From the NCBI GenBank assembly GCA_963755705.1, contig CAVWKW010000001.1, positions 1,550,001-1,614,000 of the forward strand: DNA of 64,000 nt. The letters are read 5' to 3'. This DNA is from JBARDN01 sp963755705. Its GTDB lineage: Bacteria > Desulfobacterota > Binatia > Binatales > Binataceae. A program made the translations under genes and the position numbers. This document shows positions 16,038-22,262 of this stretch, piece after piece (the stretch's first letter is position 1; each line of letters begins with the position of its first letter). The notes beneath the pieces were generated by a model. That model made no database searches and was not told the origin of the DNA. It worked only from the letters and a program-made list of their open reading frames with translations.

Positions 16038-16195
16038 AAAACACCAAGACACCAAGAAGAAAAATCCAACCGGCCACCAAGGCACGAAGACACCAAGAAG
16101 AAAAAACGGCGGGGCTTTCCCGAAGGAAAGCCTTGCCTCTTTCTTTGTGTCTTGGTGTCTTAGTGGCCGCCTGGTGCCTTGGTGTTTTTCTCTGC
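16038..16195. repeat. Imperfect inverted-repeat element, CACCAAGA type
   Basis: Arms built of CACCAAGACACCAAGAAG-type units (16041-16110) face the inverse CTTGGTGTCTTAGTGG and CCTTGGTGTTTTTC (16150-16189). The centre is a perfect 8-bp stem, GGCTTTCC-CGAA-GGAAAGCC (16113-16132). The unit could act as a bidirectional terminator between tonB and the next gene. It carries no reading frame of interest. Confidence 0.6.
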
Positions 16196-16293
16196 ACGCG
16201 GCTCTTTGCATTCTCCGCGCAAGTGCTAATCTCGTTCCCGAACCTTTTCGGACCATTTGTGGAGGGCCGCGCTCGAGCGGGGGTACGACGACG

Positions 16294-16815
16294 ATGACTT
16301 GCAGGACAGGAGTTTTGACGGCGCTTAGGCTTGCGATCGGGGGAATTGCGCTGTGCGTATTGCTGGCTCCAGTGAGGGCTGGCGCGATCGAGGTCAAGAA
16401 GGAACTGAACACCGGTGGCGGTGGTGGAGGCGGCCCGGTGGCGCCGGTCGCGGCCGGTCCCTCGATGCACAATCCTCTTACGCCCGCGCAGCAGAAGGCG
16501 CTGCAGGACGCGGTTGCGTCCGACTCCGATCCGTTCCTCGATCAGGAGAGCGACAAGAAGACCTCGGGGCAACCGTATATCGATCTCGAACATGCGGCCT
16601 TCAGCTACATCCCGACCAACAAGGGCGGCGGCCTTACGGTTATCGCCAAATTGACCGGGAGCGAATACAAGCTCGCCAAAAACGGCACCGGCAAGGGCAG
16701 AGCAACCGGCAACAAGAAAGCGCTGGTGTTCAATTACAAAGTTGAAGGCACCAAATTCGTCTCCTCGGAGCCGGCCAAGTGGGAAGACGTCGCCGCCGCG
16801 GGAGCAAAGAAGTAG
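16294..16815 (+). CDS. Secreted protein of unknown function
   Basis: A 173-residue protein with a signal peptide (residues 1-31: 'TALRLAIGGIALCVLLAPVR' then AGA). The mature part begins with a Gly7 run, then a small domain with 'DPFLDQESDKK', 'QPYIDLEHAAFSYIPTNKGG', and 'EYKLAKNGTGKGRATGNKKA'. I recognise no family. The ATG 16294 is preceded by a GGGGG stretch 9-13 bases upstream; the open frame continues further upstream through repeats, so I favour this start because it alone gives a clean signal peptide. The next gene, yqeY, starts 65 bases later. Confidence 0.6.
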   Translation: MTCRTGVLTALRLAIGGIALCVLLAPVRAGAIEVKKELNTGGGGGGGPVAPVAAGPSMHNPLTPAQQKALQDAVASDSDPFLDQESDKKTSGQPYIDLEHAAFSYIPTNKGGGLTVIAKLTGSEYKLAKNGTGKGRATGNKKALVFNYKVEGTKFVSSEPAKWEDVAAAGAKK

Positions 16816-16880
16816 CCCGTTGAATTTTTTTCGCGGCGTTGCTCGCCTCGCACCGACGGAGCGTGCGCATAATTGAGACT

Positions 16881-17312
16881 GTGAAACAAAAGCTTCAGGA
16901 TGATTTGAAGACCGCGATGAAGAGCCGCGACACGCGGCGGATGATGGCGATTCGCGGCCTGCTCTCGGAAATCTCCCGCGTCGAAAAAGACGTCCGCCGC
17001 GAAGCCACCGAGGCGGAGATCGTGCAGCTCGTCAAACGCGAGCGCGCCCGCCGCGAAGAGGCGTTAGGCTTCGCCAAGCAGGCGAACCGCGCCGATCTGA
17101 TCGAGCAGAACGAGGCCGAGGCAAAGATCCTCTCCGGCTATCTGCCGCCCGAGCTCCCGATCGAAGAAGTCAGCACCGCCGTGAACGAGATCATCGCGGG
17201 CGGCGCCACCCAGATGGGCGCCGTGATGAAGGCGCTGCGCGACCGCTTCGGCGCCCAACTCGACGGCAAGCTCGCAAGCGACCTCGTCAAGCAAGCCCTC
17301 GCCCCAAAGTAG
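16881..17312 (+). CDS. yqeY: GatB/YqeY domain protein
   Basis: A 143-residue member of the YqeY family, a helical domain related to the C-terminal domain of amidotransferase subunit GatB. Key phrases are 'LKTAMKSRDTRRMMAIRGLL', 'QLVKRERARREEALGFAKQ', 'AEAKILSGYLPPELP' and 'GAVMKALRDRFGAQLDGKLA', all at the expected spacing. The protein probably assists tRNA-linked processes or RNA polymerase-associated steps, but its role is not settled in any bacterium. I chose GTG 16881 (VKQKLQDDLK) because homologues start about there; an in-frame TTG/CTG start upstream at 16839 is possible. Ribosome binding signal is weak. Confidence 0.88.
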   Translation: MKQKLQDDLKTAMKSRDTRRMMAIRGLLSEISRVEKDVRREATEAEIVQLVKRERARREEALGFAKQANRADLIEQNEAEAKILSGYLPPELPIEEVSTAVNEIIAGGATQMGAVMKALRDRFGAQLDGKLASDLVKQALAPK

Positions 17313-17368
17313 GCGCCTCGGACCGCCGCGGTTTGCGATTTCCTCCTAAGAAACATGATTGAGTCTTA

Positions 17369-17394
17369 GTGGCACAGGCTTTGGCCTGTGCCAC
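17369..17394. repeat. Palindromic repeat GTGGCACAGGC
   Basis: A perfect 11-bp stem with a four-base loop, GTGGCACAGGC-TTTG-GCCTGTGCCAC, followed by 'CACCGGCTAAAGCCG'. A degenerate copy (59,051-59,073) sits after rpsI and is likewise followed by a CCGGCTGAAGCCGG hairpin. It is a dispersed element that may end transcription of yqeY. Confidence 0.6.
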
Positions 17395-17434
17395 ACCGGC
17401 TAAAGCCGATGCCACCGCGAGCGCGTTCAAAGTG

Positions 17435-17693
17435 TCACGCGCGTTTGCGCCGCTCGGCTTCCTCGAGCGCATGGCGGATGAAGCGCTGGTACGGCACTCC
17501 CGCCCGCGCCGCAGAGGCTCGCACGGCGTCGAGCAGTTGGCGCGGCAGGCGCATGTTTACCCGCTCGCTCTTGGGCTGAAACTCGAAGCCCATCGGTCGC
17601 ATGCCGGAGAGGTCGTATTGGGTCAGGTCGGCATGGTCGACAAAACTCCTCGGCTTCCTTATCGCTTTTGAAGCTTGGCAGTTTCTTTTTCAT
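17435..17693 (-). pseudogene. brnA: BrnA antitoxin, frameshifted
   Basis: BrnA-type antitoxin with ribbon-helix-helix fold. The product starts MKKKLPSFKSDKEAEEF, then a single extra T in a run of four (plus-strand AAAA at 17642-17645) shifts the frame. The remainder in the other frame reads VDHADLTQYDLSGMRPMGFE, a KSERVNMRLPRQLLDA ribbon-helix-helix, and 'RIRHALEEAERRKRA'-like end, with TGA at 17435. The length, 259 bases, is not a multiple of three. It overlaps brnT by 35 bases, the usual BrnTA layout. As read it cannot make intact antitoxin; a base-calling error in the T run is possible. Confidence 0.7.
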
Positions 17694-17966
17694 AGTGATC
17701 CACTTCCTTCTTGTGCATGAAACGCGCGCTGATTGGCCGTATGAGCCTCTTGCCGCGACGTGGGCGCACTGTGAAGACGACGAAGATCCAGCGGCCAGCT
17801 TTGCTCCTGCCAATTGCCTTGAACCGCTCCTCGGACTTCGAGTGCAGAGGTCAGGCAGCACGGCGGCTGAGCTGCGAAACATCAACTCGATTGCGGCCTG
17901 AGAAACCCCATCCTCGCGGCACTTGGACCGATTGCCATCGTTCCAATCAAAGCCTGTTACCTGCAT
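17659..17966 (-). pseudogene. brnT: BrnT toxin (RelE-fold ribonuclease), frameshifted
   Basis: BrnT toxin, a small ribonuclease that cleaves mRNA and is neutralised by BrnA. It begins MQVTGFDWNDGNRSKCREDG and reads VSQAAIELMF as in BrnT, then after 'VLPDL' a one-base loss near 17845-17850 breaks the frame. The downstream part in the other frame is canonical: HSKSEERFKAIGRSKAG, WIFVVFTVRPRRGKRLIRP, ISARFMHKKEVDHYE, TAA at 17659. Length is 308 bases, two beyond a multiple of three. Both partners being broken suggests decay of the module, or assembly errors, rather than selection. Confidence 0.7.
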
Positions 17967-18137
17967 CAGCGTCGCAGCCAACCGGCATACCTAAATATGG
18001 ACGTTTGTACAGCCATTCGTTAACCGCGAGTTGGCTTTTCAATTCCCACCCACTTTGGGATCCATCCTCACGTCGGAGCGATCGCGACCGGCAGAGAACC
18101 TATTCGACCTGACCATCCCGCAGAACGGTCGATCAGA

Positions 18138-18396
18138 ATTTCCCTCCCCGGCGCGGGGAGGGTGGCGGCGAAGCCGTCGGGAGAGGTCGCTCTTCTCTCC
18201 GCGCCCTCACGAACGCGGATCCGTTTACTGTTGAAACGCTGCGAGGAGTGCATCCGACCTAACCCCTAACCCTTTCCCGCACGGGAAGGGGGACGGAGCG
18301 CCGGCGCCGATCGCGTTGAACAACGTGCGTTCCGTGGAATTTCCCTCCCCGTGCGGGGAGGGTGGCGGCGAAGCCGTCGGGAGAGGTCGCTCTTTT
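18138..18396. repeat. Direct repeat pair in a non-coding stretch
   Basis: Two nearly identical 58-base units, at 18138-18196 and 18338-18396, share TTTCCCTCCCC, GGGGAGGGTGGCGGCGAAGC and CGTCGGGAGAGGTCGCTCTT. Between them is a 'CCTTTCCCGCACGGGAAGGGG' stem. The repeats lie in 17,967-18,426 where no gene is seen. They are a short dispersed-type element, origin unknown. Confidence 0.65.
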
Positions 18397-18426
18397 CTCG
18401 CAGATTCGCGGCGCGTATCGCTCAGC

Positions 18427-19200
18427 TCACGGATCGAACGCGGTGCCGCCGCCGATTCCCGCCATCATCCCGCCGTCCACCGCGAGCGCGTGTCCGGTGA
18501 TGAACGACGCGTCGTCGGAAGCCAGGAACAGCACCGCCTTTGCGACTTCCTGCGGCTGGCCCATCCGGCCTAGCGGATGCATCTTGTCGAGCATCTTGCG
18601 CGCGCCTTCGACCACCGCGAAATTATCCATCACCAGCGGCGTTTCGATCACGCCCGGACAGATACAGTTGACGCGCACGCCGAACGGCGCGAACTCGAGC
18701 GCCGCGTTGCGCGTGAGTCCCACCACGCCATGCTTGGCCGCGTTATAGGCCGAGAGCCCGCTCGAGCCGATCAGTCCCGCAACCGACGCCGTGTTGACGA
18801 TCGCGCCGCGCCCCGCGGGCACCATCACCTTTCCAGCCGCCTGCAGGCCCCAGTACACGCCGTCGAGGTCGATACGGATGGTGCGGTGATAATCCTCGGC
18901 GCTGGTGCCGAGCAGCGGAGCGCCGATCCCGATTCCCGCGTTATTGAACATCACGTCGAGCCGGCCGTGCTTGTCGGTCGCGGTCTTGACCAGAGCCTCG
19001 ACCTCTTCGGATTTGCTCACGTCGATCGCAACGAACGTCGCGCCGATCTTCTCGGCGACTTTTGCGCCCGCGCTGGTCGGCAAGTCTCCGATCACAACCT
19101 TGGCGCCTTCCTTCGCGAACAGCTCCGCGGTCGCCTTGCCTATTCCCGATGCTCCCCCGGTGATTACCGCTACCCGACCCACGAGCCTGCCGTCTGCCAT
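18427..19200 (-). CDS. Short-chain dehydrogenase/reductase (SDR), cofactor-binding type
   Basis: A 257-residue classical SDR. The Rossmann start VAVITGGASGIGKATAELFA gives the TGxxxGIG cofactor motif near residue 13; an NNAG stretch follows in MFNNAGIGIGA, the catalytic Ser lies in VNTASVAGLIG, and YNAAK (Tyr and Lys) follows at about 153-157. The C-terminal 'ITGHALAVDGGMMAGIG' is typical. An acidic aspartate after GAKVVIGD (D-x-P) favours NAD over NADP. I prefer ATG 19200 over one 21 bases earlier because GGAGGAATCACG precedes it at a perfect distance. Substrate unknown; probable 3-oxoacyl or steroid-type alcohol. Confidence 0.92.
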   Translation of the reverse strand: MADGRLVGRVAVITGGASGIGKATAELFAKEGAKVVIGDLPTSAGAKVAEKIGATFVAIDVSKSEEVEALVKTATDKHGRLDVMFNNAGIGIGAPLLGTSAEDYHRTIRIDLDGVYWGLQAAGKVMVPAGRGAIVNTASVAGLIGSSGLSAYNAAKHGVVGLTRNAALEFAPFGVRVNCICPGVIETPLVMDNFAVVEGARKMLDKMHPLGRMGQPQEVAKAVLFLASDDASFITGHALAVDGGMMAGIGGGTAFDP

Positions 19201-19283
19201 CGTGATTCCTCCATCGCGCAAGTGAAAATGACTACGCGCTCCTATCGCACGAAACCTCCTTTAGATGCCACCCGCGAAAGACC

Positions 19284-19369
19284 GGCGGCTCGCGAGCCGC
19301 CCCTACGAAAACCGGGAGCGTTCTGCGAACAGTCGCATTCGATTTGTAGGGGCGCGTCGCGACGCGCCC
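19284..19369. repeat. Paired palindromes, CCCCTAC/GTAGGGG type (BIME-like)
   Basis: An 18-bp palindrome, GGCGGCTCGCGAGCCGCC (19284-19301), followed by CCTAC, faces GTAGG before a 20-bp palindrome, GGGCGCGTCGCGACGCGCCC (19350-19369). The two face each other as an inverted pair with 48 bases between. This is the layout of bacterial interspersed mosaic elements. No coding sequence is seen in 19,201-19,550. Confidence 0.6.
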
Positions 19370-19475
19370 GTCTTTGCATGCCGGTCATTTGTTTACGGGA
19401 GTGCGTAGCGCGTTTGCTCTTCTCTTCGGCGCTTTCCGCCCACGCGAGTTTTCTTCTGCCCCTTCTGCCAGTGGT

Positions 19476-19509
19476 GGCCGACGGCCCGTCGGCCCACGCG
19501 AAGCGTCAT
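19476..19509. repeat. Single arm of the GCCGACGGCCCGTCGGC element
   Basis: GGCCGACGGCCCGTCGGCCC followed by ACGCGAAGCGTCAT, nearly identical (one added C) to the two arms at 57733-57764 and 57878-57909. A solitary arm here suggests a decayed or partial copy. Confidence 0.6.
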
Positions 19510-19553
19510 CCTTGATGCGCGGAGCGCCACTGTATAAATGAGACATACGTTCC

Positions 19554-19915
19554 CTAACGATCGTTAGAAATTTTGCCGGCTTTGTTCATGGCTGAGCTGT
19601 TCAGCTTTTCCGGCGGGCCGCAATGTGCTAAACTATTCGGGTGGATGCGTCCTGCCTCCACTTCCTGTCTTGATCGCGAGACTGCCCGCTTATCTGCCCG
19701 AGACCTCGAGAGCCGCGCCGGATCGGTCCGAAAATCGGGGTACCGAAAAAGCGTCGAAATCGAACCCATTCGACGAAATTCGCCAGCATGATCAAGGAGT
19801 TTATTTTTTAAGCCGCCACAAAAGATACCAAACGAACCCACCGCAAAATGCCCGAGAGCCAAAAATCGAAGGCACCGCCTTGTCCAGAACTTCTGCGCAG
19901 CCAACCAAAAGAAGC
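19554..19915 (-). repeat. Dispersed repeat, copy 1
   Basis: Read on the minus strand this block matches 57,060-57,560 over several separated segments: GATTTTTGG, then GGTGGGTTCGTTTGGTATCT, AAAAAATAAACTCCTTGA, an ATGCTGNCGA piece, a 'CTTTTTCGGTA' piece, and a terminal part with CAGCCATGAACAAA, ending in CTAACGATCGTTAGGGAA. The ends include a 14-bp perfect palindrome CTAACGATCGTTAG (19554-19567). A 163-codon frame over it has no family match and is composed of the repeat. The copies differ in their middle, where copy 2 carries a further nested element. Confidence 0.65.
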
Positions 19916-20015
19916 ACCAGAAGAAGATCGCGTCAATCCTGCCTTGACGCCTTGGCGCTTTTCGCTGTAGCACTTTGGCTGACAAATCCAGGCAATCAAT
20001 CAGAGGTTCCCATCG

Positions 20016-20141
20016 ATGCCCATCGACTTTACGATGCCGTCGCACCTGATCGAACTGCGCAACAAGATTCGGGCGTTTATCAAGGAAGAAATCGAGCCTG
20101 CCTGCGCCTGCGCATGGGCGGCGGGCATCGGAGATAGCTGA
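20016..20141 (+). pseudogene. Acyl-CoA dehydrogenase N-terminal stub (41 codons)
   Basis: A 41-codon frame beginning MPIDFTMPSHLIELRNKIRA and continuing FIKEEIEPA looks like the first 28 residues of an acyl-CoA dehydrogenase (the usual 'LRxxIRxFIxEEIxP' pattern). It then diverges to CACAWAAGIGDS and stops at a TGA overlapping the ATG of the epoxide hydrolase (TGATG). The rest of the enzyme is missing, so it cannot be functional as a dehydrogenase; it may act as a translated leader that couples to the next gene. An AGAGG site lies about 12 bases upstream. Confidence 0.5.
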
Positions 20142-21295
20142 TGGGATATAGCGTCGAACCGTTCAAGGTCGCGGTGTCAGATGACGCGCTGGCCGATCTG
20201 CGCGCGCGGCTCGAGCGCACGCGCTTTCCGGATGAAGTGCCGGCGACGGGATGGGAGTACGGCTCGAACCTCGCCTACATGCGCGAGGTCGTGGACTACT
20301 GGCGCACGCGCTACGACTGGCGCGCGCACGAGGCGCGGATAAATCGCTTCGCGCAATTTCGCGCCGAGGTTGACGGGCTCGGAATCCATTTCATCCACGA
20401 GCCCGGGCGCGGGCCGAATCCGAAACCGCTGCTGCTCATCCACGGATGGCCGGGATCGATCTGCGAGTTCCTGGACATCATCCCGATGCTGACCGACCCG
20501 GCCGCGCACGGCGGCGACCCGAAAGATTCGTTCACGGTTATCGCGCCGTCATTGCCGGGCTACGGATTTTCGGATCATCCGCGCGCCCGCGCGATGAATA
20601 TCCAGGCGATCGCGGACCTCTTCTTCAAGCTGATGACCGAGGTGCTGGGGTTCAAGCGCTTCGCGGTCCAGGGCGGGGATTGGGGCGCCGCGGTGACCTC
20701 GCGAATCGGAGAGGTTCACGCGCGCAGCCTGTACGGAATCCATATCAACATGATTGCGATCGGTCCGGCCGAGGGCCGCAGCGCGGCCGAGCTTACGCCC
20801 GAAGAAAAGGTTTTCCTCGGCAACATGGAAAAGTTCCGCACCCAGGAGACCGGTTACCAATGGATCCAGGGCACCAAGCCGCAGACGCTGGCCTATGGAC
20901 TGAACGACTCTCCGGCCGGACTGGCGGCATGGATTATCGAGAAGTTCCGCACCTGGAGCGATTGCCGCGGAGACGTCGAAACGCGCTTCAGCAAAGATCA
21001 ATTGCTCACCAACGTGATGGTCTACTGGATCACGCAGACGATTAATTCCTCGACCCGGCTGTACTACGAGGCGCGGCACCATCCGTGGCGGCTCAAGCCC
21101 GGCACTAAAATCGAGGCGCCGACCGCGGTCGCACTGTTCCCCGGCGAACTGCTCCTGCCGCCGCGGCATTGGGCCGAGCGCGTATATAATGTCCAGCGCT
21201 GGACCGAGATGCCGCGCGGAGGCCACTTCGCCGCGATGGAAGAGCCCAAACTCCTGGCCGAAGATATCCGCGCGTATTTCCGGGAATTAGACTGA
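20141..21295 (+). CDS. Epoxide hydrolase, microsomal (EPHX1-like) type
   Basis: A 384-residue protein with an N-terminal EHN domain (about residues 3-110, 'FKVAVSDDALADLRARLERT') followed by an alpha/beta-hydrolase fold. The oxyanion HGWPG is at 101-105, the nucleophile is Asp180 in QGGDWGAAV, the tyrosine ring-opening residues are in the cap, and the base is His in GGHFAAMEEP near the C-terminus. These enzymes open epoxides by a covalent ester intermediate to give diols. Length and motif order match bacterial EHN epoxide hydrolases. The ATG overlaps the stop of the preceding stub, and the substrate is unknown. Confidence 0.93.
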   Translation: MGYSVEPFKVAVSDDALADLRARLERTRFPDEVPATGWEYGSNLAYMREVVDYWRTRYDWRAHEARINRFAQFRAEVDGLGIHFIHEPGRGPNPKPLLLIHGWPGSICEFLDIIPMLTDPAAHGGDPKDSFTVIAPSLPGYGFSDHPRARAMNIQAIADLFFKLMTEVLGFKRFAVQGGDWGAAVTSRIGEVHARSLYGIHINMIAIGPAEGRSAAELTPEEKVFLGNMEKFRTQETGYQWIQGTKPQTLAYGLNDSPAGLAAWIIEKFRTWSDCRGDVETRFSKDQLLTNVMVYWITQTINSSTRLYYEARHHPWRLKPGTKIEAPTAVALFPGELLLPPRHWAERVYNVQRWTEMPRGGHFAAMEEPKLLAEDIRAYFRELD

Positions 21296-21322
21296 CGGGA
21301 AGCCAAATGCACTGCGATCCGA

Positions 21323-21386
21323 ATGCAACCGCAAGGTTGCATTTCGTTTCGACCGCGGCTAGTATAAGCGCAACTTGGAGGTTGCG
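21323..21386 (+). promoter_or_regulatory. Twin inverted-repeat operators around a promoter, ArsR type
   Basis: Two related palindromes flank a TATAAG -10-like box at 21363-21368. The first is ATGCAACC-GCAA-GGTTGCAT (21323-21342); the second is CGCAAC-TTGGAG-GTTGCG (21369-21386), which contains the ribosome binding site of the SRPBCC gene. Shared half-sites GCAAC/GTTGC and the placement suit dimeric repression by the ArsR protein encoded two genes on, in the style of ArsR/SmtB autoregulation. Confidence 0.55.
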
Positions 21387-21387
21387 T

Positions 21388-21882
21388 ATGGCCACGGATA
21401 CCGATCGCATCGTAAAGAAAGTTATGTTGCGCGCACCGCATCATCGCGTATGGAGCGCGATCAGCGACGCGAGCCAGTTCGGCAGTTGGTTCGGCGTGAG
21501 GTTCGATGGCCCCTTCGTCGCGGCGACGAACGTCACCGGAAGAATCGTTCCGGCCACGGTGGACGCGGAAGTCGCCAGCAGCCAGGAAGCTTACGAGGGA
21601 ACGGCGCTCGAGATATCGATCGACCGCGTTGAACCGACGCGCCTCTTTTCGTTTCGCTGGCACCCGTATGCCATCGAGCGCGGGGTTGACTACTCGAAAG
21701 AGCCAACCACGCTGGTCGTGTTTGAGCTTGAAGAGGTCTCGGGCGGCACGATGCTGACCGTAACCGAATCTGGTTTCGATCGGATTCCAATCGAGCGGCG
21801 CGCCAGGGCGTTTGCCAGCAACCAGCAAGGCTGGACCGCGCAGATGCAGTTGATCGAAAAGTACCTGGCGATGGCGGCCTGA
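21388..21882 (+). CDS. SRPBCC (AHSA1-type) domain protein
   Basis: A 164-residue protein of the START/SRPBCC superfamily, AHSA1 branch. It begins MATDTDRIVKKVMLRAPHHR with the family VWxAISDASQFGSWFG pattern, and ends in a 'ASNQQGWTAQMQLIEKYLAM' helix. Many such proteins are encoded with ArsR regulators, as here: the arsR gene starts 11 bases on. They bind hydrophobic ligands in a helix-grip cavity. The ATG at 21388 has a GGAGG site at 8 bases; an upstream ATG at 21307 has none and would extend through the operator. Ligand and role are unknown. Confidence 0.88.
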   Translation: MATDTDRIVKKVMLRAPHHRVWSAISDASQFGSWFGVRFDGPFVAATNVTGRIVPATVDAEVASSQEAYEGTALEISIDRVEPTRLFSFRWHPYAIERGVDYSKEPTTLVVFELEEVSGGTMLTVTESGFDRIPIERRARAFASNQQGWTAQMQLIEKYLAMAA

Positions 21883-21893
21883 ATCTCACGCGC

Positions 21894-22244
21894 ATGTCAC
21901 CAGTGCACACTGCTGCCGCGAGGCTTGCCGGGGCCGCGCCAATCTTCGCGGCGTTGGGCGACGTGACGCGCTTGCGAATCGTTGCGCGGCTGTGCCGGGA
22001 GGGCCCTCAGTCGATCGCGCGGCTGGCGGATGGCGCGGCGGTTTCACGCCAGGCAATCACGAAACATCTGCACGCGCTTGAAGGGGTCGGTCTCGCGCGC
22101 AGCTCTCGCATCGGCCGCGAACGAATCTGGGAGCTGCGCACGAAGCGGCTCTCTGAAGTACGTTTGTATCTGGATCAGATTGCGCAGCAATGGGACGCGG
22201 CGCTAACCCGCCTGCGCGCATTCGTGGAAAAGGACGATCTGTGA
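21894..22244 (+). CDS. ArsR-family (winged helix) transcriptional regulator
   Basis: A 116-residue helix-turn-helix regulator. The winged helix is at about residues 15-95: 'FAALGDVTRLRIVARLCREG', then 'IARLADGAAVSRQAITKHLH', and 'VGLARSSRIGRERIWEL'. No Cys or His metal site (ELCVCDL) is present, so it senses something other than a metal through the usual alpha3 site. The pair with an AHSA1/SRPBCC gene is a known regulatory module. It probably acts on the two inverted repeats upstream of 21388. The final leucine-rich helix is a dimerisation segment. Confidence 0.9.
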   Translation: MSPVHTAAARLAGAAPIFAALGDVTRLRIVARLCREGPQSIARLADGAAVSRQAITKHLHALEGVGLARSSRIGRERIWELRTKRLSEVRLYLDQIAQQWDAALTRLRAFVEKDDL

Positions 22245-22262
22245 AGTTCGCTCCGCACCGAA

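Noticed and set aside
18138..18396. CRISPR-like repeat array
   Set aside because: Only two long direct copies with a large spacer and no short regular repeats; not a CRISPR array.
19554..20045. 163-codon minus-strand frame
   Set aside because: Composed of the dispersed repeat also present at 57 kb; the second copy does not preserve the frame.
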